Notes: generated by a model not told the origin, from the letters alone. Shown: positions 34,182 to 43,194, numbered from the stretch's first letter. The stretch: DNA of 64,000 nucleotides from Alkalibacillus silvisoli (GCF_039521975.1 NZ_BAAACZ010000005.1:184074-248073), one strand, 5' to 3'. Translations and numbers: made by a program.

Positions 34182-35057
34182 TCACCTCTCATTCGTAAAA
34201 GAATACAGGTCATGAACGCGCTTGAATCCTATTCTTTCATATAGTTTAATCGCTTTTTCATTACCAGAATTAACGCATAGGTCAATTGAGCTGATCGTTT
34301 CAAATGTAAATAACCATTTTAAAGCAGCTGTTAATAAAAACTCCCCATAACCTTTACCTCGCTCTGATTCTTTTACAGCAAAAAATTCTATACTACCCTC
34401 CTCAAACTCTGGTTCTGCTTCAACGTAAACATACCCTGCAAAACCTTGTTCATTTGTTATAATCAAAACTTTTCGAGTCCCATTTAAGCGGTTCAAAATT
34501 CGTTGTCCACTATAATATGCCTTGGGAAATACTTCGTCATGCAACGTTTTCATCTCGTCATAATCATTCTCAGTTAGCTCAACTAATTCTTGTTCACTGA
34601 GTTCAGATTGATTATGTTTTTCAAATGCTAAAACAATTTCTTTACTTTGTTTACTAAATCCAACGTTTTCAGCTAACTTCTGTGCCTTAAGATTACGTTT
34701 ATTAGGAAACTTGTGTAAAGACTCTATTTCATTAGGAAGTAAACCAACCATCTGCTCCCATAAATCAATCGCTATTTCCCAATAACCCTCTTTAATAAAC
34801 GGCCCCCATATTTCTGCACTACGATCTTCAAGGTCATAATCAAAGCCAAGCACGCCAACTAATTGATCTTTCACATGAGCTACAATGAAACTATTAGTAT
34901 AATCAATATCTTCAATATCATCAATCATAGACTTTTTGATTTCTTCGTGATCCTTACCACAAAAACCGATATGTGACTCTTCCATGTTATTTAACATTGC
35001 TATGAACTTAGATACGTTATCAATTTCTTCCTCACTCATATTTTTAAACTTAACCAT
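34182..35057 (-). CDS. GNAT acetyltransferase with two GNAT-like domains
   Basis: A 291-residue protein. The C-terminal half (about 150-291) is a standard GNAT domain with motif A SERGKGYGEFLLTAAL (R-x-x-G-x-G) and motif B INSGNEKAIKLYERIGFKR-like CVNSGNEKAIKLYERIGF. The N-terminal half (about 1-145) looks like a degenerate GNAT domain without a clear acetyl-CoA loop. Acceptor unknown. ATG at 35057 has GAGGGAG upstream; a GTG directly before it is possible. Likely monocistronic. Confidence 0.85.
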   Translation of the reverse strand: MVKFKNMSEEEIDNVSKFIAMLNNMEESHIGFCGKDHEEIKKSMIDDIEDIDYTNSFIVAHVKDQLVGVLGFDYDLEDRSAEIWGPFIKEGYWEIAIDLWEQMVGLLPNEIESLHKFPNKRNLKAQKLAENVGFSKQSKEIVLAFEKHNQSELSEQELVELTENDYDEMKTLHDEVFPKAYYSGQRILNRLNGTRKVLIITNEQGFAGYVYVEAEPEFEEGSIEFFAVKESERGKGYGEFLLTAALKWLFTFETISSIDLCVNSGNEKAIKLYERIGFKRVHDLYSFTNER

Positions 35058-35174
35058 CACTGTTTCTCCCTCATCATGGTTTGCCCAATTTCTATATTAG
35101 AAATTTGCTATATCAACGCTTCAATCAATTCGGGCTCATCTTTTGAACAACACATCTCCTACACTCCATTCAAC

Positions 35175-36302
35175 TTAAATGGGTAATCTGGTCAACAATC
35201 CAGCTAACAATGCCCCTCGTTTTGGCAGTTCACTAATAATAATATGTTCATGCTTAGCATGTAATCCATCGCCAATTGCACCTAAACCATCTAACGTTGG
35301 AATTCCCATAGCTGATGTAAAGTTTCCATCACTAACACCACCTGCTAATGTTTCACCTAATTCGACCCCAAGATCACCCGCAACATCCCTTGCGACTTCA
35401 TATATCGTCACTGTCTCATCAGTTCTTTCCATTGGGTAGCGTTCAATACCACCTTCGACAATCAATTTAGTCTCCTTTAACATAGGCTTAAAGGCTTGAA
35501 TCGCTTGATCGATTCGGTGGGCTTCTTCCTTTTTCGAAAAGCGACAATCAACTTCAATGACCGCTTCATCAGCAGTCACATTCCGCTTACTTCCACCCTG
35601 AATGACACCGACATTAATCGACGTGCCATTGTCTAAATCAGCTAAAGCCTGAAGCTTTACAATTTGGTGAGCTAGTTCATTAATCGCATTTGCCTCTGGT
35701 TTTGGTTCATTGCCTGCATGTGATGAGGTTCCGGTTGTTTTAATATCATAGGTCGCATCCCCTTTTCGTGCAGTTTTAATCAAGCCTTCATACCCTGTAG
35801 GTGGCTCAACAACTAGAACGGTATCAGCACCCTTTACCTCATCTTTAATAAAATGTTGGCCAGTTGGACTTTTAATCTCTTCATCTGCCGTGATTAAAAA
35901 TTTTATCTTATAATCTAACTCAACATCTTCCTCCTGCAATGCTTTAATCGCCCACATACTTTGAACGATACACGCTTTCATATCGACTGTCCCCGGACCA
36001 TATGCTTTGTCACCTTCTATGTAAAAAGAAAGGTCTCCTTCATCCCAAACTGTGTCATAATGTGCTAACATAACAACTGTTTTCTCACCACGTCCGATTT
36101 CAAACTTTAAATGCTTCCCCGTCTCCTCTTGTTCAAACGCATCACCATAAACACCTAAACGCTCATAAAAAAGCTGTAATATCGCATCTGCACAATGATC
36201 TGACAAATCCTTTCGTTTAGATGGCGATTCATACTCAACAATTAATTGTATATCCTTTAATATTTGATCTTGGTTGCTTGTTAAATAATTTTTGAAGTTC
36301 AC
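35175..36302 (-). CDS. M20 family metallopeptidase (CPG2-like)
   Basis: A 375-residue zinc peptidase of the ArgE/DapE/CPG2 group. Metal ligands are visible: AHYDTVWDEG (His and the following Asp, about residue 80), GTVDMKAC (bridging Asp), TADEEIKSPTG (general-base Glu pair, about 145) and the last His in LHAKHEHI. A lid domain spans about 180-290. It probably removes C-terminal or acyl groups from amino acids or small peptides; the exact substrate is open. GTG at 36302 has AAGGAGGAG 6 nt upstream. Confidence 0.88.
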   Translation of the reverse strand: MNFKNYLTSNQDQILKDIQLIVEYESPSKRKDLSDHCADAILQLFYERLGVYGDAFEQEETGKHLKFEIGRGEKTVVMLAHYDTVWDEGDLSFYIEGDKAYGPGTVDMKACIVQSMWAIKALQEEDVELDYKIKFLITADEEIKSPTGQHFIKDEVKGADTVLVVEPPTGYEGLIKTARKGDATYDIKTTGTSSHAGNEPKPEANAINELAHQIVKLQALADLDNGTSINVGVIQGGSKRNVTADEAVIEVDCRFSKKEEAHRIDQAIQAFKPMLKETKLIVEGGIERYPMERTDETVTIYEVARDVAGDLGVELGETLAGGVSDGNFTSAMGIPTLDGLGAIGDGLHAKHEHIIISELPKRGALLAGLLTRLPI

Positions 36303-36363
36303 TAAACTCTCCTCCTTCTCTTATTTAGTTTAACAAAATTCAAAAAATAAAAAATAGTCACAA

Positions 36364-36399
36364 ATTAAAAAAACTCGATTCCTAAAATTGAAATCGAGT
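36364..36399 (-). terminator. Terminator of the iron-reductase gene
   Basis: ACTCGATT (36373-36380) pairs with AATCGAGT (36392-36399); on the minus strand TTTTTTT follows. Confidence 0.75.
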
Positions 36400-37118
36400 C
36401 AAGATGATCTATTAACTTTTAATTTGGGACAATAAGGACAAGGGGTACCACCAGAATCTGGAGTCTTTAAATACAGGCAACAGGTTTGTCTTTCAAATTG
36501 GTTCAATAAATCGTCAATCTGTTGATCGCCAACGAACTGTTTAAACGGAGAGTATCCTTCAATACCCCGCCAAACTTCATGGCTTAATAATAGGTCTAAA
36601 TCATGTCTTGCCTTCTTTTCATCTAAAGGATTTGATAATAGCTTGTTAGAATACATCCAAACAATGTAACTCCATATATTTTCCCATAATATTCTCCGGG
36701 AAATATCTGTTTTTTCATGGAGTAGCTGCACCATCTGAAATCCGTTATTGTATAACATATGCTGTAACGTCACCTCAGCATTAAATGACAACTCCCATTG
36801 ATCTTCAGTCAAATTAAATGTGGGTAACCACCGGCCATTTTGGTATTGATCATAAACATTTATCTCTGTCATTAAGCCTGTCCAATATAAACGATATTTG
36901 CTATACATAAATAATTGCGCCGTTAATAAAAATGCATAACGACGCATCCACATGGAAGCAAGCACCTTATCATTAGGTGCTATAATCCGTTTATGAAGCC
37001 TGGAAAATAATAAGTCACTATTTTCAAATAGATAATTAGGCATGAGTTTTGAATAATGCTTATTTGTAACAACCCGAAATGATTTAAGCTCTTCTAATTG
37101 TGTATGATTTATTTTCAT
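36399..37118 (-). CDS. FhuF-like ferric siderophore reductase
   Basis: A 239-residue protein with the [2Fe-2S] cysteine pattern of FhuF at the C-terminus: Cys213, Cys214, Cys227 and Cys230 (C-C-x12-C-x2-C; E. coli FhuF has x10). The rest is mainly helical and aromatic-rich. FhuF-type proteins reduce ferric iron in siderophores after import so that it is released in the cytosol. It follows the ABC ATPase gene by 26 bp on the same strand, and both lie next to a Fur-type site, so they are probably cotranscribed and iron-repressed. Confidence 0.8.
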   Translation of the reverse strand: MKINHTQLEELKSFRVVTNKHYSKLMPNYLFENSDLLFSRLHKRIIAPNDKVLASMWMRRYAFLLTAQLFMYSKYRLYWTGLMTEINVYDQYQNGRWLPTFNLTEDQWELSFNAEVTLQHMLYNNGFQMVQLLHEKTDISRRILWENIWSYIVWMYSNKLLSNPLDEKKARHDLDLLLSHEVWRGIEGYSPFKQFVGDQQIDDLLNQFERQTCCLYLKTPDSGGTPCPYCPKLKVNRSS

Positions 37119-37144
37119 GTAAGATAAACACCTTTGATGGGATA

Positions 37145-37972
37145 TTAGTGATCATTAGCCACATTTACATTATTGAAAAGACAACGCCCTTTACCATGTG
37201 GAATGCATAGTGGAGTACCAAATAACGGGTCTTTAGCTACTTGACACTGCATTTGGAATACATGATGTACATTCTCACAGGTAATGACTTCCTCAGGTTT
37301 TCCTTCTATAAATACTTTTCCGTCTTTAATTGCAATTAAATGATTAGCGTACCTGCAGGCTAAGTTCAAATCATGTAATACCATAATGATAGTGCGACCT
37401 TCTTCTTGATTTAAATCAAATAGTAAATCTAATATATCAATTTGATGAGTCAGGTCTAAATACGTTGTAGGTTCATCAAGCAGAATCACATCTGTATCCT
37501 GTGCTAAAGTCATCGCAATCCACGCTCTTTGACGCTGTCCACCTGATAATTCATCTACACTGCTGTCTTTTAAGTCTTGTAGCTTTGTTTTGTTTAATGA
37601 TTCTTCCACGATTCGTTCATCTTCATCTGTCCATTTTTTAAAGAAAGACTGATGTGGATAGCGCCCTTGTTTAACTAATTGATGCACCGTTAAGCCCTCT
37701 GGAGCTGTTACAGATTGTGGTAATAATGCTAAGCTCTGAGCGACTTGTTTAGATGGCGTTTTAGCTATGTCTTCACCATTTAACAGAACTGCCCCAGTAG
37801 ATGGCTTTAATAGTCGAGCCATCGATTTTAGAAGTGTCGATTTACCACACCCATTAGCCCCGACTAATACCGAAATTTCACCTTTAGGGACTTCTAAATT
37901 AAGATCATTGATTATAATTTTTTCATCATACCCTAAAGTTAATGACTCTGCTTGTATTTGATGGTCTGTCAA
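37145..37972 (-). CDS. Siderophore ABC transporter, ATP-binding protein
   Basis: A 275-residue ATPase of the FecE/FhuC/YusV type. Motifs: Walker A GANGCGKST (near residue 38), signature LSGGQRQRAWIAMTLAQ (near 140), Walker B VILLDEP and switch His in VLHDLNLACRYA. It powers the FecCD-type permease encoded divergently. The start is uncertain: TTG at 37972 has AAAGGTG 9 nt upstream; a GTG at 37984 overlaps that site. The C-terminus carries two cysteines (CIPHGKGRC) of unknown use. Confidence 0.9.
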   Translation of the reverse strand: MTDHQIQAESLTLGYDEKIIINDLNLEVPKGEISVLVGANGCGKSTLLKSMARLLKPSTGAVLLNGEDIAKTPSKQVAQSLALLPQSVTAPEGLTVHQLVKQGRYPHQSFFKKWTDEDERIVEESLNKTKLQDLKDSSVDELSGGQRQRAWIAMTLAQDTDVILLDEPTTYLDLTHQIDILDLLFDLNQEEGRTIIMVLHDLNLACRYANHLIAIKDGKVFIEGKPEEVITCENVHHVFQMQCQVAKDPLFGTPLCIPHGKGRCLFNNVNVANDH

Positions 37973-38003
37973 TGTAACCCACACCTTTATATAAATAAGT
38001 AAT

Positions 38004-38025
38004 CATCATTGATAATCATTCTCAA
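38004..38025 (-). promoter_or_regulatory. Fur-box-like site for the ATPase/reductase unit
   Basis: On the minus strand GAGAATGATTATCAATGAT matches the GATAATGATTATCATTATC iron box closely. It lies about 30 bp before the ATPase start, overlapping the expected promoter. Confidence 0.7.
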
Positions 38026-38082
38026 ATAAAGGGTAACTTAATATTAACTATATGTCAATTTAACTTGTTTAATTAAAAACCC

Positions 38083-38111
38083 TTGCACAAATATTAAAAA
38101 AGGTATACTAT
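38083..38111 (+). promoter_or_regulatory. Sigma-A promoter for the siderophore uptake operon
   Basis: TTGCAC (38083-38088), a 17-bp spacer and TACTAT (38106-38111) form a good sigma-A promoter reading towards the binding-protein gene. Confidence 0.65.
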
Positions 38112-38121
38112 AAAAATGCAT

Positions 38122-38143
38122 TAATTGATAATGATTATCACTC
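38122..38143 (+). promoter_or_regulatory. Fur-box-like site for the binding protein/permease unit
   Basis: TTGATAATGATTATCA (38125-38140) matches the central part of the iron box exactly. It lies just after the -10 element and 25 bp before the start codon, where a bound repressor would block transcription. Confidence 0.75.
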
Positions 38144-38166
38144 ACAATTATAGGAGGCTTTTACAT

Positions 38167-39147
38167 ATGTCAAAATATAAATTAATTGCAGTTCTTATGA
38201 TCACGTTCACGATGATCCTAGCTGCTTGCAATACCGATGATGAATCACCTGACGAAAATGAAGATTCATCAGATTCTATTACGATTTCTGGTGATTTAGA
38301 AGATGTAGAACTAGACGAAGAAGCTGAAACTGTCGTGGCATTAGAATGGACTTATGCTGAAGATTTAATAGCAGTCGACCATGAACCAGCAGGTGTCGCT
38401 GATATAGATGGTTTTCACCAATTTGTGAACATCGGTGAAACATTAAGTGATGATGTGATTGATGTTGGTACACGTCAAGAGCCAAACTTAGAGACTATCG
38501 CATCATTGGACCCTGATTTAATTATTGGTATTACTTTTAGACACGAGGGGATTCGTGATCAATTAGAAGCCATTGCACCAACAGTCTTCTTTAATCCATA
38601 TCCAGAAGAAGATGAATACGACCAATATGAAGAAATGGAAGACACATTTAGACAAATCGCAAAAGCAGTTGGTAAAGAAGAAGATGCTTTAGCTGTGATT
38701 GACAGTCTTAATGATAAATATTCAGAGGCTGAAGAAGCGATTAATGACGCTGCTTTAGATACTAATGAAACGATTCTGACTTATGGTTGGAGTGCCGATC
38801 AAGCTCCTATTTTCCGATTGTTCACGCCTAACTCAATGGCTTCAATCATTATGGAGAAAGTCGGATTAACTAATCCATATGAACCAGATTCCTTTGAAGC
38901 TTATGGTTATAGTGAGGTAAACGTTGAAGCGTTCACTAATTATGAAGATGCTAATTACTTATATATCGTAGAAAATGACGATGATTTATATGAAGGTGAA
39001 TTAGCTAATCATAGTGTTTGGAACGGCTTAAACTTTGTTGAAGAGGGTCGTACTTATCAAATGGAAAGTGACACTTGGTTATTTGGAGGTCCTCTATCAG
39101 CGGAAGTGCTAGTCGAACAAATTACTGAAAGCATGATGTCAGAGTAA
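38167..39147 (+). CDS. Siderophore-binding lipoprotein
   Basis: A 326-residue extracytoplasmic substrate-binding protein of the FecB/FhuD class. The signal peptide ends in ILAAC with Cys21 lipidated; an acidic linker follows (Asp/Glu-rich, about 22-45). Conserved parts include VVALEWTYAEDLIAV near residue 60 and LASLDPDLIIG-like SLDPDLIIGITFRHEG near 120, placing it near B. subtilis YfiY-type binding proteins. It captures a ferric siderophore, identity unknown. ATG at 38167 has AGGAGG upstream. The permease gene begins directly after its stop codon. Confidence 0.88.
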   Translation: MSKYKLIAVLMITFTMILAACNTDDESPDENEDSSDSITISGDLEDVELDEEAETVVALEWTYAEDLIAVDHEPAGVADIDGFHQFVNIGETLSDDVIDVGTRQEPNLETIASLDPDLIIGITFRHEGIRDQLEAIAPTVFFNPYPEEDEYDQYEEMEDTFRQIAKAVGKEEDALAVIDSLNDKYSEAEEAINDAALDTNETILTYGWSADQAPIFRLFTPNSMASIIMEKVGLTNPYEPDSFEAYGYSEVNVEAFTNYEDANYLYIVENDDDLYEGELANHSVWNGLNFVEEGRTYQMESDTWLFGGPLSAEVLVEQITESMMSE

Positions 39148-41109
39148 ATGTCTATTTGGAGCCCAAAGTCCCTCATTTCATTAATGACGGGACTTTTCCT
39201 GTTATTGATCATTAGCTTGGTTCATTTATCGCAAGGCCAAGCTGGATTAACATTCACACAAATTATAACTGACGTGTGGCATCCTGGACGTGTTCAAGAT
39301 ATCGTTTTAGACCTGCGTTTACCGCGATTAGTGATCGGGATTTTAGCAGGTGGTGCCTTAGCTGTTTCAGGTTTATTATTTCAAACATTAACAAACAACC
39401 CCTTAGCTTCAGCTAGCACTTTAGGAATTAACTCTGGTGCTTTCTTTGCCGTTGTATTAGCGGCTGTATTTTTCCCAGTGTGGCTTAATCAATTTTCTTT
39501 CTTAGTCGCATTAATTGGTGCGGTTTTAACAACATTATTCGTCTTAGCACTAGCCGGTAAAGAGTTAAACCCAGTAAGAGTAGCTTTGACTGGCATGATT
39601 ATGACATTACTCTTCTCATCACTTACTGCCGCTTTACAGCTGTTATTCGAAAATGAAACAAGCGGTTTATTTCTGTGGGGTTCAGGAACTTTAATTCAAA
39701 TGGATTGGTCTAACACTCAATTCGCCGCTCCACTCATTATGATCGCCATTATCATAGCTTTACTGTTAGGACGATCATTAGACATATTAGCCTTAGGTGA
39801 AGACATGGCTCGTTCTTTAGGTCAATCGGTTGGAAGAGTGAAATTCATCTCCTGGCTTTCAGGCATTACCTTAGCATCAGTCGTTGTCAGTGTAGTTGGT
39901 GTGATTGGGTTTGTTGGACTAATTGCACCTCATATCGTTCGCTTATTAGGCATTAAAGGTCATCGTCCATTAATTGTCCATTCATTTATGTGGGGGAGTG
40001 TCATTCTAATTATTGCTGATACCATCGCTCGGTGGATCCAACCAGGGCAAGAGATCCCTGTTGGTGCCATGACAGCATTAGTTGGTGGTCCGTGGTTAAT
40101 GTTTTTAGCCTATAAAACGGCTAAAAACCAAAAACGCGGTGAAAAAACATTAGGCGGAACCAAAAACCCGGTATCAGGTAAAGTCATATATCCAATTCTC
40201 GCAGTCATTAGTATGCTCATAATTTATGTATCATTATCTTACGGAGGCGTAGAATGGGCTTCAATTCAAGAATGGTTTGAACCGATTATTCAAAGTTTCC
40301 GTTTTCCACGCGTATTATTAGCGTTTGTTATAGGGATGATGCTTGCTATAAGTGGTTTAATCCTGCAAGGTGTACTTCGTAATCCACTTGCTGATTCAAG
40401 TATTTTAGGCATTACATCACTCGGTGGAGCTGGAGCAATGATCTTCTTAATTGCCTTCCCTAGTCTATCAATCGTGTGGATGCCAGTAGGTGCATTATTA
40501 GGTGCATTTTTAGCGCTAATAGTTATTCTTTTATCAGCCTGGCGCAATGGTTTACAACCTATTTTAGTCGCCTTAATGGGAATCTCACTATCAGCATTTG
40601 GCTCAGCCATTATCCAAATATTAATAGTAAAAGCAGACCTCGTTGTAGCTTCTGCTCTTGTATGGCTTTCTGGAAGTACGTATGCCAAGACATGGACTGA
40701 ATTTCAGTTAGTATTAGTACTGTTCATTCTCTTGCTTCCTCTAGCAATTTATTTAACGCGATCACTTGATGCTATTGCTTTTGGCGATGAGCTCGCAACT
40801 AACCATGGAATTAATGTTTCAAAAACGCGTTTAATCGCACTCGTAACAAGCGTAGTCTTTAGTGCAATTGCTGTTTCATTTGTTGGTACGATAGGTTTTA
40901 TCGGCTTATTAGCTCCTCACATGGCTAGAAGGATAGTAGGGTTTAATCACTTACCATTATTAATAACTAGTTCATTATTAGGTGGCATTTTACTCGTAGC
41001 AGCTGACTTTGTCGGACGAACCATATTAGCACCGAATGAAATTCCATCAGGTCTTGTCGTTGCTTTAATAGGTGCACCTTACCTCTTATATTTATTAAGA
41101 AAGTCATAA
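39148..41109 (+). CDS. fhuB: Fused two-domain siderophore ABC permease (FhuB type)
   Basis: A 653-residue permease made of two FecCD/BtuC-type domains in one chain (about 5-325 and 345-650). Each has the conserved RLPRLVIGILAGGALAVSG-like entry (RFPRVLLAFVIGMMLAISG in the second half) and the G-x-x-x-F-x-G-L-x-A-P-H segment that contacts the ATPase (IGFVGLIAPHIVR and IGFIGLLAPHMAR). Most Firmicutes systems use two separate subunits; the fusion is like E. coli FhuB. TAA of the binding-protein gene is followed at once by this ATG, so translation is coupled. A terminator follows at 41113. Confidence 0.9.
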   Translation: MSIWSPKSLISLMTGLFLLLIISLVHLSQGQAGLTFTQIITDVWHPGRVQDIVLDLRLPRLVIGILAGGALAVSGLLFQTLTNNPLASASTLGINSGAFFAVVLAAVFFPVWLNQFSFLVALIGAVLTTLFVLALAGKELNPVRVALTGMIMTLLFSSLTAALQLLFENETSGLFLWGSGTLIQMDWSNTQFAAPLIMIAIIIALLLGRSLDILALGEDMARSLGQSVGRVKFISWLSGITLASVVVSVVGVIGFVGLIAPHIVRLLGIKGHRPLIVHSFMWGSVILIIADTIARWIQPGQEIPVGAMTALVGGPWLMFLAYKTAKNQKRGEKTLGGTKNPVSGKVIYPILAVISMLIIYVSLSYGGVEWASIQEWFEPIIQSFRFPRVLLAFVIGMMLAISGLILQGVLRNPLADSSILGITSLGGAGAMIFLIAFPSLSIVWMPVGALLGAFLALIVILLSAWRNGLQPILVALMGISLSAFGSAIIQILIVKADLVVASALVWLSGSTYAKTWTEFQLVLVLFILLLPLAIYLTRSLDAIAFGDELATNHGINVSKTRLIALVTSVVFSAIAVSFVGTIGFIGLLAPHMARRIVGFNHLPLLITSSLLGGILLVAADFVGRTILAPNEIPSGLVVALIGAPYLLYLLRKS

Positions 41110-41112
41110 TGG

Positions 41113-41140
41113 AACCCCTAGCGTAATGGCTAGGGGTTTT
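41113..41140. terminator. Bidirectional terminator
   Basis: AACCCCTAGC (41113-41122) and GCTAGGGGTT (41129-41138) form a perfect 10-bp stem between convergent genes, followed by TT on the plus strand. Confidence 0.85.
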
Positions 41141-41142
41141 CA

Positions 41143-41457
41143 TTATGATACTAATTTCAAGCCAGTCACTCCAATTACAATTAGAGCTAAGCTAATCATA
41201 CGATTAATGTGGCGCGATTCGCCAAAGAAGATCATGTTAATAATAACGGCTCCTGCTGTTCCTAACCCGATCCAAACCGCGTAAGCTACACTTAATTGTA
41301 AATAAGCCATGGAACTATATAAGAAAAAGAATGAAAATCCAAATCCACCTGCAAAAACTAATAAATTGCGCTTGTTTTTAACTTGACTAAACATCTTCAA
41401 GCCTACAACTCCTATTACTTCACAAATCGCTGCAATTAAAATTAAGATCCAACCCAT
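41143..41457 (-). CDS. SMR multidrug efflux protein (second subunit)
   Basis: A 104-residue small multidrug resistance protein with four membrane helices. It opens with MGWILILIAAICEVIGVVGL, carrying the essential membrane Glu (Glu13), and includes AYAVWIGLGTAGAVIINMIFFGE, the dimer motif. It overlaps the upstream SMR gene by 1 bp (TAATG). Paired SMR genes usually make an asymmetric heterodimer that exports cationic drugs or guanidinium-type compounds. No ykkC-type riboswitch is seen upstream. Confidence 0.9.
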   Translation of the reverse strand: MGWILILIAAICEVIGVVGLKMFSQVKNKRNLLVFAGGFGFSFFFLYSSMAYLQLSVAYAVWIGLGTAGAVIINMIFFGESRHINRMISLALIVIGVTGLKLVS

Positions 41458-41795
41458 TATGCTTCTACCTCACTTTCTGCTTGGTTATCAGCTAATTTCA
41501 AGCCAATTACCCCGATAACTAAGATTCCAATAAATAACACTTTCGCAAAGTCAATCACACCAGCAAACAAGTAATAATCCATTAAAACAGTACCAATTGA
41601 ACCAGCTGCGGCGAAAATGGCATACACAGTTCCAGTCGGTAACCCTTCACAAGCTTTTGATAAAAACCAGAAGTCAATAACAATAACTGTCGCAACAATT
41701 CCCCAATGCCACCAAGTAGATGCAGTTGTCATACCAAACACCCATAACAGTTCAAAAACACAAGTTAACACGACATAAACCCAATGTTTATTCAT
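41457..41795 (-). CDS. SMR multidrug efflux protein (first subunit)
   Basis: A 112-residue SMR protein with four helices. The essential Glu is in VLTCVFELLWVFGMTTA (Glu14), and GTVYAIFAAAGSIGTVLMDY corresponds to the dimer region. It is the first gene of a pair coupled by a 1-bp overlap. AGAGGAG precedes the ATG. A 17-bp palindrome at 41818-41834 lies 22 bp upstream and probably binds the adjacent TetR regulator. Confidence 0.9.
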   Translation of the reverse strand: MNKHWVYVVLTCVFELLWVFGMTTASTWWHWGIVATVIVIDFWFLSKACEGLPTGTVYAIFAAAGSIGTVLMDYYLFAGVIDFAKVLFIGILVIGVIGLKLADNQAESEVEA

Positions 41796-41817
41796 AATTA
41801 AACTCCTCTCTTTCTGC

Positions 41818-41834
41818 TGACTGAATTTCAGTCA
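41818..41834 (-). promoter_or_regulatory. Palindromic operator of the SMR pair
   Basis: TGACTGAATTTCAGTCA is a perfect 8+1+8 palindrome just before the SMR genes. A related site lies before the tetR gene (42566-42582), which supports a TetR operator. Confidence 0.65.
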
Positions 41835-41904
41835 TTTTTCAAAATAAAAAAATAGCTATAGTAAATCTATTCAATTGTCACATAGTCTTGTTACACAACA
41901 ACCC

Positions 41905-41951
41905 GGAGTTCCACCTAGGTGATAGAATCTCTTTTCAAGTATTGGAACTCC
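41905..41951 (-). terminator. Probable terminator of the tetR gene
   Basis: GGAGTTCCA (41905-41913) pairs with TGGAACTCC (41943-41951). The loop is long and the T tract is weak. Confidence 0.4.
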
Positions 41952-41967
41952 ATTTGTCATGATTAGA

Positions 41968-42537
41968 CTATTTTTTAAGCGCTTGGTATAAAAATTTGGA
42001 CAATGCTTCTTTTTGGTCGCGTTCTTCTTGTTCCTGATATTCATCATATAAAAATACTTGCTCTGCTGTCATCTCCATAGTTCCAACGGTCAGTTTAGCT
42101 AAACGGTAACTGTCGGTATTTTGACGGATTGAACCATTTGATTGATTCTGATCAATAATCTCTTCAACTTTTTGATAAAGTGATGCGTATATATTTTCCC
42201 ATTGGTCAAGTTGATCACTTGTAGACAAACCTGCATACGTTAGTACCGTTAAATCACGGAATTCCTTCGATACTTGGAAGGCAGCCTCAATTAATTGATT
42301 CACTTGTTCTAATAACGGAGCATTTAACTTCACTCTCTCATCAATCGCCTCGACCCATTGTTCAATCATTTTCTCAGCTATGGCTGGCATAACAGCTAGC
42401 TTGGATGGAAAATATAAATAGAAAGTCCCTTGAGCGATACCCGCCTGTTTAACAATGTTAGAGATTTTGGTTTTTTCAATTCCTTGTTCTTTAAACACGT
42501 CAATTGAAGCTTGAATGATTTTCTCTCGTTTATCCAT
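41968..42537 (-). CDS. TetR-family transcriptional regulator
   Basis: A 189-residue repressor. The N-terminal helix-turn-helix is clear (KIIQASIDVFKEQGIEKTKI, then IVKQAGIAQGTFYLYFPSK, residues about 5-48); the ligand-binding C-terminal part is helical. It probably controls the SMR pair that follows, responding to an exported drug-like compound. AAAAGGAG precedes the ATG. An imperfect copy of the operator palindrome upstream suggests autoregulation. Confidence 0.9.
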   Translation of the reverse strand: MDKREKIIQASIDVFKEQGIEKTKISNIVKQAGIAQGTFYLYFPSKLAVMPAIAEKMIEQWVEAIDERVKLNAPLLEQVNQLIEAAFQVSKEFRDLTVLTYAGLSTSDQLDQWENIYASLYQKVEEIIDQNQSNGSIRQNTDSYRLAKLTVGTMEMTAEQVFLYDEYQEQEERDQKEALSKFLYQALKK

Positions 42538-42565
42538 AGCTTATTACTCCTTTTTAACCCAAAAG

Positions 42566-42582
42566 TGACTGACTATCATTCA
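42566..42582 (-). promoter_or_regulatory. Operator-like site before tetR
   Basis: TGACTGACTATCATTCA keeps the TGACTGA left arm of the SMR operator and an imperfect right arm, with the same 17-bp length. It is 29 bp before the tetR start. Confidence 0.5.
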
Positions 42583-42794
42583 TCGTATCTCTTACTTTTG
42601 ACTTTGTCAACTGACACATTAAATTAATTCGATCTGTTATAAACATTATTAAACCACTACCCAGGTCACTAAAGTGATACCAGTTTATTTTACAAAAGGC
42701 TATTAGGGACACTCGTGAAACGAACGATAAGTTGTAGAAAAAAGTAGTGATTAATTAAACCACTTCTATTATAATAATGATAGAGGTGATCGAA

Positions 42795-43097
42795 GTGGAT
42801 AAGCAATTGCTTGATTTACTTACAGAAATAAACCATGAATTAAAAAGTGTGAAATCAGATGTTAATTCCTTTAAATCAGAAATCAAAACAGATATTCACT
42901 CCAACAATTCCGATATGAAAAATGTAAAAACAGAAATGCACCATCGTTTTGATTCTATTGAAGCAAAATTAGAAGATATTGGTGAAAAGTTTGAATTGAC
43001 TAATGAATTAGGGATTAATGAAATGGAATTTATTCTTGATAAGGTTAATAAAATGGAAAAAGATATTTACATTTTGAAAAACAGGAATAGTAACTAA
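42795..43097 (+). CDS. Hypothetical coiled-coil protein
   Basis: A 100-residue polar helical protein with heptad-like spacing over most of its length (LLTEINHELKSVKSDVNSFK, then RFDSIEAKLEDIGEKFEL). There is no signal or membrane segment. The GTG at 42795 follows GAGGTGATC; an in-frame ATG at 42777 lacks a good site. A strong terminator follows, suggesting an independent transcript. Similar short coiled-coil proteins occur in Bacillaceae without known function. Confidence 0.6.
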   Translation: MDKQLLDLLTEINHELKSVKSDVNSFKSEIKTDIHSNNSDMKNVKTEMHHRFDSIEAKLEDIGEKFELTNELGINEMEFILDKVNKMEKDIYILKNRNSN

Positions 43098-43117
43098 GAA
43101 CGAGTGCGAAATTAACA

Positions 43118-43158
43118 AGCGGGCGCAAATTTGATTTAAATTTGCGCCCGCTTTTTTC
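43118..43158 (+). terminator. Strong Rho-independent terminator
   Basis: AGCGGGCGCAAATTT (43118-43132) and AAATTTGCGCCCGCT (43138-43152) form a 15-bp stem with a 5-nt loop, followed by TTTTT. Confidence 0.93.
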
Positions 43159-43194
43159 ACTTTAGATAAAGATGTGGTCATGTCCAATCAGCAC

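Noticed and set aside
41796..41967. Possible ykkC/guanidine riboswitch before the SMR pair
   Set aside because: No conserved motif found; the region holds a TetR-type palindrome instead.
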